From NCBI GenBank assembly GCA_043739385.1, contig JAYUED010000155.1:26108-90107 (forward strand): a DNA stretch of 64,000 nucleotides. Reading direction: 5' to 3'. Every line of letters starts with the position of its first letter. The first letter of the stretch is position 1. Under the pieces are notes generated by a model, which saw only the letters and a list, made by a program, of their open reading frames with translations, did no database searches and was not told the origin of the DNA. Positions 42,917-50,595 of the stretch are shown here, piece after piece. The position numbers and the translations under genes were made by a program. The DNA is from Defluviibacillus sp043739385. Lineage in GTDB: Bacteria; Pseudomonadota; Gammaproteobacteria; Burkholderiales; Burkholderiaceae_C.

Positions 42917-43726
42917 CTCAACCCTGCCAGCCTAGCCCCCAAGCGCATCGTTTGCCTTACTGAAGAGACCACTGAATGGCTCTATCTGTTGGGCGAAGAG
43001 GCGCGTATTGTGGGCATCTCTGGCTACACCGTTCGGCCCCGGCGGGCGAGGGAAGAGAAGCCCAAGGTCAGTGCCTTCCTCAGTGCCAAGATCGACAAAA
43101 TCTTGGCGCTGCAACCTGATTGCGTCTTTGGATTTTCTGACCTGCAAGCCGACATTGCTGCGCTATTGATTCGCCAAGGCATTCAAGTCACCGTGTTTAA
43201 CCAGCGCAGCGTGGCCGAGATTTTTGCCATGCTGTATCAAGTCGCCGCGATGGTGGGTCAAGCAGAGCGCGGTTTAGCGTTGCTTGCGGACATGCAAACC
43301 CAGCTTGCAGCCATTGAGGCCGCAGCCAGCCGCTTGCCACGTCGCCCCAAAGTGTTTTTTGAAGAATGGGACGAGCCCCACATCAGCGCTATCCGGTGGG
43401 TCTCCGAGCTGATGGGCCTGGCTGGGGGCGACGACTGCTTCTCTGAACTAAGCACTGAGTCCTTAGGTAAAAACCGCATCATTGCTGACGGTGCAGAGAT
43501 CGTTCGCCGCAACCCCGACATCATCATCGGCTCTTGGTGTGGCAAGAAGTTTCGTCCTGAAAAGGTAGCAGCTCGTGCAGGTTGGGAGAACGTTAGCGCC
43601 GTCAAACACCACCAAATTTTCGAGATTAAATCCGCTGACATCCTGCAACCCGGCCCTGCGGCGTTGACCGATGGCTTGGCGCAGTTGCACCGCATCGTGA
43701 TGAGCTGGGCTGAGCTTCATGGTTGA
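42908..43726 (+). CDS. BtuF-like corrinoid-binding protein without signal peptide
   Basis: A 272-residue protein of the BtuF/FepB periplasmic-binding fold: RIVCLTEETTEWLYLLGEEARIVGISGYTVRPRRAREEKPKVSAFLSAKIDKILALQPDCVFGFSDLQAD (shown here as family blocks around residues 13-80) and KSADILQPGPAAL. No signal sequence is present: the N-terminus MNFLNPASLAPKR is short and not hydrophobic. A true BtuF with signal peptide is encoded two genes later. This one may be a cytoplasmic corrinoid binder or carrier, or an exported protein whose start is misjudged, though no better upstream start exists because cbiA ends 12 bp before. Confidence 0.82.
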   Translation: MNFLNPASLAPKRIVCLTEETTEWLYLLGEEARIVGISGYTVRPRRAREEKPKVSAFLSAKIDKILALQPDCVFGFSDLQADIAALLIRQGIQVTVFNQRSVAEIFAMLYQVAAMVGQAERGLALLADMQTQLAAIEAAASRLPRRPKVFFEEWDEPHISAIRWVSELMGLAGGDDCFSELSTESLGKNRIIADGAEIVRRNPDIIIGSWCGKKFRPEKVAARAGWENVSAVKHHQIFEIKSADILQPGPAALTDGLAQLHRIVMSWAELHG

Positions 43727-44327
43727 GGTGGTGCATGAACTCATTCTGGGTGGGCAGCGCAGCGGCAAATCCCGCCGGGCTGAATCGCTCGCGGTGGAAT
43801 GGTTGGCAGCGTCGCCGGACAACAGTGCCGTTTTTATCGCCACCGCCCAGCCGTGGGACGATGAAATGCGCGCGCGTATCACCCGTCATCAGCAAGACCG
43901 TGCTGAGCGCCTGCCAGGTATGCGCACTGTCGAGGAGCCATTGCATGTTGCACAGGCCATCACCCAACACAGCCAACCGTACGTCATGGTCGTGATCGAC
44001 TGCCTCACGCTGTGGTTGACCAACTGGGCTATGCCAAACGCAGAGCCGAACACAGCTCCGAATGCAGCGCTAAACTCTGAACCAAATCAGCCGCTGGCGC
44101 AAACACCCTATGCACCAATAGCTATGCTTTTAGAAGCAATCAGCTCCGCTCCCGGCCCCATAGTTCTTGTCAGTAACGAAATCGGCTTGGGTGTCATCCC
44201 GATGGGCCGAGAAGTCCGCGACTACGTCGATGCGCTGGGACGACTGAACCAGGACGTCGCCCAGTCCTGTCGGCGCGTCACGCTGATGGCCGCAGGTTTG
44301 CCGCTTACTTTGAAGGCCCCAGTATGA
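43719..44327 (+). CDS. cobU: Adenosylcobinamide kinase/guanylyltransferase
   Basis: Activates adenosylcobinamide to GDP-cobinamide for nucleotide loop assembly and also serves salvage. The 202-residue product has the P-loop LILGGQRSGKSRRAE, the GMP-accepting region TAQPWDDEMRARITRHQQDR, VVIDCLTLWLTNW and VSNEIGLGVIP. Between about residues 106 and 135 lies an Asn/Pro/Ala-rich insert (NAEPNTAPNAALNSEPNQPL) not expected in the family, placed after the TLWLTN strand. It overlaps the previous gene by 8 bp and the next by ATGA. Confidence 0.93.
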   Translation: MVEVVHELILGGQRSGKSRRAESLAVEWLAASPDNSAVFIATAQPWDDEMRARITRHQQDRAERLPGMRTVEEPLHVAQAITQHSQPYVMVVIDCLTLWLTNWAMPNAEPNTAPNAALNSEPNQPLAQTPYAPIAMLLEAISSAPGPIVLVSNEIGLGVIPMGREVRDYVDALGRLNQDVAQSCRRVTLMAAGLPLTLKAPV

Positions 44328-45196
44328 AATTTTTGAAGTTTCTTTTAATGGGCTTGATTCTGATGCCGAGCGCCTCGGTTCATGCCCTCAGCATCACTGA
44401 CCAGCGCGGCGTCACCGTGCAGTTTGCGCAAAGCCCGCAGCGCATTGTTAGCTTGCTGCCTTCGTTGACCGAAAGTATCTGTGCGCTTGAGCAATGTCAA
44501 CGCCTTGTGGGCACCGACCGCTATTCCAATTACCCGGCCAGCGTGCCCGCCTTGCCCAAGTTGGGTGGCGGTATCGATCCGAATGTGGAAGCCGTTGTCG
44601 CCCTGCGTCCTGACGTGGTGCTATTGTCTGTATCTTCCCGCGCCAGCGCCCGTCTGGAATCATTAGGCCTCAAGGTCATCGCGCTAGAACCCAAAAGCCA
44701 TGCCGATGTGCAGCGTGTGCTTAGCACTCTGGGTCAGTTGCTCGAAGTACCTGAGGAGCAGGGTGCGAAGCGCCTGTGGCGCGTCATAGACGCAAGCGTG
44801 TCGGCTGCTGCGCAAAGCCTGCCTACCAGCGTTAAAAACACACGTGTCTACTTTGAGGTCAGTCGTGGCCCCTACGGTGCTGGTGAGGTTTCTTTCATTG
44901 GCGAAACTCTTACGCGTCTGGGTGTCAAAAACGTCATCCCTGCCGCACTCGGGCCGTTCCCGCGCCTGAACCCTGAATTCGTGGTGCGCGCCAATCCCGA
45001 CCTCATCATGATTGGCAACCGCAGCATGCAAGAGCGCGTGGCGTACCCCGGTTGGGACAGCATCAAAGCCGTGCGTGACCAGCGTATCTGTGTCTACGGT
45101 GTTGATGAATCCGATGTGCTGGTGCGCCCCGGCCCGCGCATGGCCGAGGCGGCACGCATCATGGCGAAGTGCTTGACGGACAAGGCGACGAAGTGA
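44324..45196 (+). CDS. btuF: Vitamin B12 ABC importer, periplasmic binding protein
   Basis: A 290-residue binding protein with a signal peptide (MKFLKFLLMGLILMPSASVHA) followed by ITDQRGVTVQFAQSPQRIVSLLPSLTESICALEQCQRLVGTDRYSNYPA and NPDLIMIGN. Delivers corrinoids to BtuC. It overlaps cobU by ATGA and btuC by GTGA. Together with btuC and the distant btuD it makes a complete importer behind BtuB. Confidence 0.9.
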   Translation: MKFLKFLLMGLILMPSASVHALSITDQRGVTVQFAQSPQRIVSLLPSLTESICALEQCQRLVGTDRYSNYPASVPALPKLGGGIDPNVEAVVALRPDVVLLSVSSRASARLESLGLKVIALEPKSHADVQRVLSTLGQLLEVPEEQGAKRLWRVIDASVSAAAQSLPTSVKNTRVYFEVSRGPYGAGEVSFIGETLTRLGVKNVIPAALGPFPRLNPEFVVRANPDLIMIGNRSMQERVAYPGWDSIKAVRDQRICVYGVDESDVLVRPGPRMAEAARIMAKCLTDKATK

Positions 45197-46224
45197 TTTC
45201 TGCCCCACTGACTCCAGCCACCCAAGCAACCAAAGCTCTGCGCTTGGGCGCGGCATTGGTGTTACTTTCTATCCTTTTGGGTCTTTTGGGCACCAGCGTG
45301 GGCAGCACCGGTTTCCAAAGCGTGCTGAACATGGCGAAAGATCCCCGCGCATGGCAAATCGTTTGGGATATTCGCCTTCCCCGAACCCTGGGCGCGTGGC
45401 TGGCTGGTGCGCTGCTAGGCCTGGCTGGTGCCGTCGCCCAAGGGCTGTTCCGCAATCCGCTGGCTGATCCGTTTTTGCTGGGCAGCGCATCAGGGGCTTC
45501 GCTGGGTGTCGCAGCGGCGATGGCGTTATTTGGCGTGTCGCCTTTTGCCACGCAATGGTTAGCGCGCATTGGCCTGACGGGTGCTGCCTTTATCGGCGCG
45601 GTGCTGGCGGTTCTGTTGACTCTCCAGCTTGCCCGTGGCGTGCAGCACACGCTGCGTTTGTTGTTGGCTGGGGTCATCGTTGGTGTGGTGTTGGGTGCGA
45701 CCAAAGACATGCTGACGCTCTCTTTTCCAGATATTTTGCAATCGTTGCAAGGCTTCACGCTGGGCAGTGCCAGCTTCATTGGTTGGCAGGCTTGCGTGTT
45801 GATGGCTACTGTGTGGGTGCTGTGCCTGTCCTCGGCGTGGGTGCTCAGCCATGCGCTCGATGGCCTGAGCTTGGGCGAGGCCACTGCCGCCAGCCTGGGT
45901 TTGCCCTTGCCTCAAATGCGTGCCGCTTTGGTTGTGGTGTTGGCGCTGTCGACGGGCACTGCTGTCGCCCAAACCGGGCTGATTGCCTTTGTGGGTTTGG
46001 CCTCGCCGCACTTGGTGCGTTCAGTCGTCAAAACTACCCACGGCCGCTTGATGGCGCTGGCCAGCCTCATGGGGGCTGTATTGCTGATGGTGGCAGACAT
46101 CCTCGCCCGCTGGTTGATCGCCCCACAAGAACTGCCGGTGGGCGTGTTGACTGCTGTGCTGGGGGGGAGTTATTTGCTGTGGCTGATGCACCGCCGCAGC
46201 GACAGCCGAGGGGCTGCGCTTTGA
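45193..46224 (+). CDS. btuC: Vitamin B12 ABC importer, permease
   Basis: A 343-residue FecCD-type permease with about ten membrane segments: DIRLPRTLGAWLAGALLGLAGAVAQGLFRNPLADPFLLGSASGASLG (family core, about residues 55-101) and GLIAFVGLASPHLVRSVVKTTHGRL. The start is taken as the GTG at 45193, which overlaps the btuF stop as GTGA and has AAGG seven bases upstream; a GTG at 45169 is an alternative. Confidence 0.92.
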   Translation: MISAPLTPATQATKALRLGAALVLLSILLGLLGTSVGSTGFQSVLNMAKDPRAWQIVWDIRLPRTLGAWLAGALLGLAGAVAQGLFRNPLADPFLLGSASGASLGVAAAMALFGVSPFATQWLARIGLTGAAFIGAVLAVLLTLQLARGVQHTLRLLLAGVIVGVVLGATKDMLTLSFPDILQSLQGFTLGSASFIGWQACVLMATVWVLCLSSAWVLSHALDGLSLGEATAASLGLPLPQMRAALVVVLALSTGTAVAQTGLIAFVGLASPHLVRSVVKTTHGRLMALASLMGAVLLMVADILARWLIAPQELPVGVLTAVLGGSYLLWLMHRRSDSRGAAL

Positions 46225-46293
46225 CGGGCATCTCAATCATCTGACATTCATTTATTAATTTTTTTGTTTGAACCGTTTTTAAAAGGAGCTTTT

Positions 46294-46938
46294 ATGCACA
46301 TCGAACCTGGTCTTTTGGCCCAACCTAAATTGATCTTTGCCGCTGGCGCTGCGGTGGCCGTGCTGGGCGTGTACTTGCCCACGCTGCTGAAAACACCTGC
46401 TCTGTGGCTACGCACAGTGCTGGCATCGGTATTTTTTGCGTCATTTATGCAGCTGTTTCACATGCGAGTGGGGCCGAGTGAGCTGCACTTTCTCGGAGCC
46501 ATGCCGATTTATTTAGCCTTTGGTTTTGTGCCCACATTGTTTGGTTTTGGTCTGGGTTTGGTGCTTCAGGGTCTGCTGTTTGAGCCGCAAGACCTGGTGC
46601 ATCTAGCCGTCAACACCTTGTCGCTGGCCGTGCCATTGATTGCGGTGCATTACACGCTGGGCCGCAAGCTCAAAGCCGTTAACGTTGCCACCATCTTTAA
46701 GCTTGACGGGGCCTACTACGCCGGTGTGACTGCCATGGTTGGTTTTTGGTTGATGCAAGGTAACGTTGCTACCCCCTTGTCGGCTTGGGCGCTGTTTGCT
46801 TCGTCCTATATTCCCGTCGTGATGCTGGAGCCCTTGGTGACCTTGGCTGTGCTTTGGGTAGTTCATCGTTTTGGCCAAACCTCGTGGGGTGCACTGTGTC
46901 TTGACGTTCGACCTGTCCTTAAGGCGAGCGCGATCTGA
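46294..46938 (+). CDS. cbiM: CbiM-like cobalt transport membrane protein, without CbiN/Q/O
   Basis: A 214-residue membrane protein of about six segments. It begins MHIEPG, and in CbiM/NikM the N-terminal Met amine and His2 coordinate the metal; a further His in GPSELHFLGAMPI corresponds to the CbiM loop His. AAGGAG lies six bases before the ATG. The usual partners CbiN, CbiQ and CbiO are absent from the cluster. It is placed among cobalt-early B12 genes, so cobalt uptake is the likely role, alone or with a shared energy module elsewhere. Confidence 0.8.
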   Translation: MHIEPGLLAQPKLIFAAGAAVAVLGVYLPTLLKTPALWLRTVLASVFFASFMQLFHMRVGPSELHFLGAMPIYLAFGFVPTLFGFGLGLVLQGLLFEPQDLVHLAVNTLSLAVPLIAVHYTLGRKLKAVNVATIFKLDGAYYAGVTAMVGFWLMQGNVATPLSAWALFASSYIPVVMLEPLVTLAVLWVVHRFGQTSWGALCLDVRPVLKASAI

Positions 46939-47750
46939 TGGTCTTGGGCAAAGTTTGGTTTGTCGGGGCTGGCCCCGGCGATCCTGAGTTGATTACGGTC
47001 AAAGGCCGGGCACTGATTGAGCGTGCCGGGGCAATTTTGTTTGCCGGGTCGCTGGTCAGCGACGCTGCTATGCGCTGGGCACCGGCGCACTGTGTGGTGG
47101 CCGACAGCAAAGACATGACGCTGGAGCAGATGTCCGCTTGGCTGATAGAGCAAGCCGGGCTTTGCGAAACGGTAGTTCGCTTGCAAACGGGTGACCCCGG
47201 TTTGTACGGCGCTTTGATCGAGCTGGTGCAACCACTGGACGCTGCGGGTATCGCTATTCAGGTAGTGCCTGGTGTGTCATCTGCGATGGCATCAGCTGCT
47301 GCAGCGGTCGAAAGCCTGACTTTGCCTGAAGTCACGCAAACCGTGATTTTTACCCGCGTCGAAGGCCGTACACCTATGCCCGATGGCGAGTCTCTGGAAG
47401 CATTGGCGGCCCACCACAGCACGCTGTGCATCTTTTTGAGTATCACCCTGATGGGCAAAGTGACAGCGGCGCTGACCGCGGCCGGGTGGTCGCCTGACGC
47501 GCCTGTCGTCGTCGTTCACAAGGCCAGTTGGCCCGGCGAAGAAAAAATCGTGCGTGGCACCGTTTCCACCATCCAGGCGCTGTGCCGCGAGGCCAAGATC
47601 GTTAGCCAGTCGATGATTATTGCCAGCCCTACTTTGGGGGCTAGGCAGTGGACGACTTTGGCTAAATCCAAGCTCTATGACGCGAGTTTCACGCACCGGT
47701 TTAGGCGTGCTAGCGTGCCTGCATCCACCCTTACGCCAACTGCCACTTAG
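46938..47750 (+). CDS. cbiF: Cobalt-precorrin-4 C11-methyltransferase
   Basis: SAM-dependent methylation at C11 of the corrin ring. The 270-residue product has the tetrapyrrole methylase motifs VWFVGAGPGDPELITVKGRALIERA, LQTGDPGLYGAL, VVPGVSSAMASAAA and LCIFLSITLMGKV. The start overlaps the cbiM stop (TGATG). The equivalent in the cobalt-late pathway is cobM. The last ~25 residues (after KSKLYDASFTHRF) extend past the usual family end. Confidence 0.95.
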   Translation: MVLGKVWFVGAGPGDPELITVKGRALIERAGAILFAGSLVSDAAMRWAPAHCVVADSKDMTLEQMSAWLIEQAGLCETVVRLQTGDPGLYGALIELVQPLDAAGIAIQVVPGVSSAMASAAAAVESLTLPEVTQTVIFTRVEGRTPMPDGESLEALAAHHSTLCIFLSITLMGKVTAALTAAGWSPDAPVVVVHKASWPGEEKIVRGTVSTIQALCREAKIVSQSMIIASPTLGARQWTTLAKSKLYDASFTHRFRRASVPASTLTPTAT

Positions 47751-47758
47751 GACTTCTT

Positions 47759-48814
47759 ATGCGCACAGAAACCATTTTGTTGGTGGGCCACGGCTCACGC
47801 GAAAAGTCGGGTAACGACGAAATTTTTGCCTTCGCAGAGCAGTGGCGGATACGCCAACCCAGCTGGCGGATAGAAGTCTGCTTTATTGAGTTTTCTGAAA
47901 TCACCATGAGCGAGGGCTTGCGCCGTGCTGCTGTGGGTTCGCACCGTGTGCTGGTAGTGCCGTTAATTTTGAACGCTGCTGGTCACGTCAAGATGGACAT
48001 TCCGCAGGCTATTGATGGCGCTCGCCTCAAGTTTCCGTTGGTGCAGTTTCACTATGCGCCGCACTTGACGGCTTGTGACCCGATTCTGGAAATTCTGCGC
48101 CGCCGTCTTAAAGCTGCGATGCAGGCGCTGGACATGCCCGATCCAACCACCACCGGCGTGGTGATTTTGGGTCGAGGATCTTCAGACCGCCAAGCTAATG
48201 GCGACATGGCCAAGATGGCCCGTTGGTTAATGGAAGAAACCGACCACGAACTGGTGGATTTGGCCTTCACCGGCATCACCTACCCCCGCCTAGAAAAAGC
48301 CGTGCAGCGCCAAAGCCTGCTGGGCATGAAGCAGGTGGTGGTGTTGCCTTACTACCTGTTCAATGGCACACTGGTCGAGCGCATCACCAAGCAGGTGGAC
48401 AACCTGAAATCTCAGTATCCGACGGTGCGGTTTATCTCCACTAAGTATTTCGGTTTTGAGCGCGAGATTTTTGAGCTGCTAGAGCAGCGGGTGAATGACA
48501 TGAAGCGTAATGCGCCCGCTGCGCTGATGCCTTGCGATGGTTGCAAGTTCCGCTCGTTTGCTGAAGAGCATGGCATGGGCGGGCATCACCATGACGACGC
48601 AGTGCCGCACAGCCATGACCATGAACATGCGCATGAACATCCCCATCCGCACCCGCACGAGCTGGCTGTTGCCCATGCAGAGGGACATGACCATGATCAC
48701 GACCATGGTCATGATCACCCACACCCACACCCACACCCACACCCCCACGATCACGATCACGATCACGATCACGATCACGGAAATGCCCAAGCCCATGACC
48801 ACGCCCGCGTCTAA
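47759..48814 (+). CDS. cbiX: Sirohydrochlorin cobaltochelatase with His-rich tail
   Basis: Inserts Co2+ into sirohydrochlorin, the entry step of the cobalt-early pathway. Residues ~1-255 form two CbiX/CbiK-fold halves: LLVGHGSREKSGNDE (catalytic His11 region), LILNAAGHVKMDIP, and VVILGRGSSDRQANGD. MPCDGCKF (CxxC) then leads into a tail of about 75 residues with dozens of His alternating with Asp, Pro and Glu. Such tails store or hand over metal in other chelatases. The DNA of the tail is hexanucleotide repeats, and its end overlaps cbiC by 32 bp. Confidence 0.93.
   Translation: MRTETILLVGHGSREKSGNDEIFAFAEQWRIRQPSWRIEVCFIEFSEITMSEGLRRAAVGSHRVLVVPLILNAAGHVKMDIPQAIDGARLKFPLVQFHYAPHLTACDPILEILRRRLKAAMQALDMPDPTTTGVVILGRGSSDRQANGDMAKMARWLMEETDHELVDLAFTGITYPRLEKAVQRQSLLGMKQVVVLPYYLFNGTLVERITKQVDNLKSQYPTVRFISTKYFGFEREIFELLEQRVNDMKRNAPAALMPCDGCKFRSFAEEHGMGGHHHDDAVPHSHDHEHAHEHPHPHPHELAVAHAEGHDHDHDHGHDHPHPHPHPHPHDHDHDHDHDHGNAQAHDHARV
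48718..48779 (+). repeat. Hexanucleotide repeats coding the CbiX His tail
   Basis: About five CCCACA units (coding His-Pro) followed by about five GATCAC units (coding His-Asp). The unit length is a multiple of three, so copy-number change alters tail length without a frameshift. Confidence 0.85.
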
Positions 48815-49478
48815 CGTCGTCACGGAGCAACTCACCGCTGCGGGCCGTGCCATTGAGCACGATTCGTTCGCCGTGATTGACCGTGAAGTCGGACCTTACA
48901 GCTACACCGCTGACCAGTGGCCTATCGTGCGGCGGATGATTCACGCCAATGCGGATTTTGATTTCAACGGCTTAACCGATTTTCACCCTGCTGCGGTAGA
49001 CGCAGGTCTTGCTGCGATCTTGTCCCGCGCTACCCGTGTGGTGGCCGATGTAGAGATGATTTGCGTTGGTCTGTCCGTCCCTCGTCTTGGACATTTCGGC
49101 ATGACGACGCACCAGTTCATCAGCGATTCCGATGTGATTGAGCGCGCCAAAGCTGAGGGCACGACACGCGCCGTGCAGGCCATGCGCAAAGCCCACCGTT
49201 TGGGGCTGATTGATGGCGCTATTGTTGGTATTGGCAATGCCCCCACGGCATTGATTGAGCTGGTACGGCTGATTCACGAGGAGGGCGCGCACCCCGCTCT
49301 GGTGGTTGGGATGCCCGTCGGCTTTGTCTCTGCGGCTGAATCCAAAGATTTGATGGCGCTGGAGAAGGCTGTCCCATGGGTGGTGATTCGCGGGCGCAAA
49401 GGAGGCTCTACGCTGGTAGTGGCGGCGATTCATGCGCTGTTGGGGCTGGCCGAGGCTCGGGAACTCAGCACAGGATGA
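48783..49478 (+). CDS. cbiC: Cobalt-precorrin-8 methylmutase
   Basis: Moves the C11 methyl to C12, forming (cobalt-)cobyrinic acid. The 231-residue product has the family blocks DREVGPYSYTADQWPIVRRMIHANADFD, RLGHFGMTTHQFISDSD, GIGNAPTALIELVRL and GMPVGFVSAAESKDLM. The frame is open far upstream through the His-tail repeats of cbiX, giving Thr-His and Thr-Ile repeats that cannot be real; the first ATG after the repeats (48783) is used, with 48795 as an alternative. Confidence 0.94.
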   Translation: MPKPMTTPASNVVTEQLTAAGRAIEHDSFAVIDREVGPYSYTADQWPIVRRMIHANADFDFNGLTDFHPAAVDAGLAAILSRATRVVADVEMICVGLSVPRLGHFGMTTHQFISDSDVIERAKAEGTTRAVQAMRKAHRLGLIDGAIVGIGNAPTALIELVRLIHEEGAHPALVVGMPVGFVSAAESKDLMALEKAVPWVVIRGRKGGSTLVVAAIHALLGLAEARELSTG

Positions 49479-49485
49479 TCTTGCC

Positions 49486-50595
49486 ATGATGAAAAAAGAC
49501 GCGCCCCGAGGTACCCGCACCGGTTTCACCACCGGCGCGTGCTCCGCAGCGGCGGCGCGTGCCGCTGTCATCGGCTTGGTGACAGGCCAAGTACCTGATA
49601 CGGTGGAATGCCTGCTGCCCAACGGCGACCTCGTGACCTTTGTAGTGATGGACGGCCGCGTTACCCAAGGTGACACTGGCGCCACCGCCCACGCAATGGT
49701 CATTAAAGACGCTGGCGATGACCCGGACTGCACCGATAAAGCCCACCTCACCGCTGATGTGCGCCTGTTGCCAACGTTGGCAGGCCAGGTTGTTTTGGCG
49801 GGTGGTTTCGGCGTTGGCACTGTAACCATGCCTGGCCTTGGATTGACCGTCGGCGGTCCAGCCATTAACCCAGTGCCGCGCCGCAACATTGAAGCGAACG
49901 TGCGCCTTGTGGGACAGAGTTTGCTCGACGAAGTGGGGCTTGAAGTCACCATCTCCGTTCCGCAAGGCGAGGAGATGACCAAGAAGACGCTGAACGCGCG
50001 TTTGGGCATTCTGGGTGGCATCTCTATTTTGGGTACCACCGGCATCGTCAAACCCTATTCCACTGCGGCTTTCCGTGCCAGCGTAGTGCAGGGGGTACAG
50101 GTAGCAGGAACGCTGGGCCACGGCGTGGTGGTGCTGACCACAGGTGGGCGCACTGAGAAATTCGTGATGGCTGAAATGCCCGAGTTGCCCGAACCCGCCT
50201 TTGTGCAGATGGGCGATTTTCTGCGCTACGCCATGGGTGCTGCCGTGAAGGCTGGCCTTAAAAAAGTGGTGATTGGCGGCATGGTGGGCAAGCTGACCAA
50301 GATCGCCCAAGGCGAAACCATTACCCACGCAGGCCGGGCTGAAGTCGATACAGGCTTACTGGCCGATATCGCAGCCAGCCTAGGCGCACCGCTTGAGGTG
50401 TGCGACTCCATTCGAGGGAATGAAACCGCCCGCTACGCGGGTGAACGCATGGACGAGCTGGGCCTGGGTGCCGCTTTTCACAAGGCACTGGCGCAACGGG
50501 TGATTCAAACCCTGCGCACGCGCTACCCCGATCAATTTGAACTGAAAGTGCTGGTCTGCGACTTCGATGGTCGCAAGATAGCTGAGGCCTCGTAA
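49486..50595 (+). CDS. cbiD: Cobalt-precorrin-5B C1-methyltransferase
   Basis: C1 methylation specific to the cobalt-early route; its presence marks this pathway. The 369-residue product has RGTRTGFTTGACSAAAARAA at the start, PGLGLTVGGPAINPVPRRNIEANVR, GGISILGTTGIVKPYS and GGMVGKLTKIAQG. The ATG at 49486 has AGGA ten bases upstream. The stop and the next start overlap as TAATG. Confidence 0.95.
   Translation: MMKKDAPRGTRTGFTTGACSAAAARAAVIGLVTGQVPDTVECLLPNGDLVTFVVMDGRVTQGDTGATAHAMVIKDAGDDPDCTDKAHLTADVRLLPTLAGQVVLAGGFGVGTVTMPGLGLTVGGPAINPVPRRNIEANVRLVGQSLLDEVGLEVTISVPQGEEMTKKTLNARLGILGGISILGTTGIVKPYSTAAFRASVVQGVQVAGTLGHGVVVLTTGGRTEKFVMAEMPELPEPAFVQMGDFLRYAMGAAVKAGLKKVVIGGMVGKLTKIAQGETITHAGRAEVDTGLLADIAASLGAPLEVCDSIRGNETARYAGERMDELGLGAAFHKALAQRVIQTLRTRYPDQFELKVLVCDFDGRKIAEAS

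Noticed and set aside
48590..48780. CRISPR-like or satellite repeat array
   Set aside because: Units are 6 bp without spacers and code for the His-rich tail of CbiX in frame.
48537..48782. Upstream extension of the cbiC frame
   Set aside because: It reads the CbiX His-tail repeats in another frame (Thr-His and Thr-Ile repeats); the family start is after 48783.
48972..50051. Long open frame (359 codons) on the minus strand opposite cbiC and cbiD
   Set aside because: Antisense to two clear cobalamin genes; Ser/Pro/Arg-rich translation without any recognisable domain.
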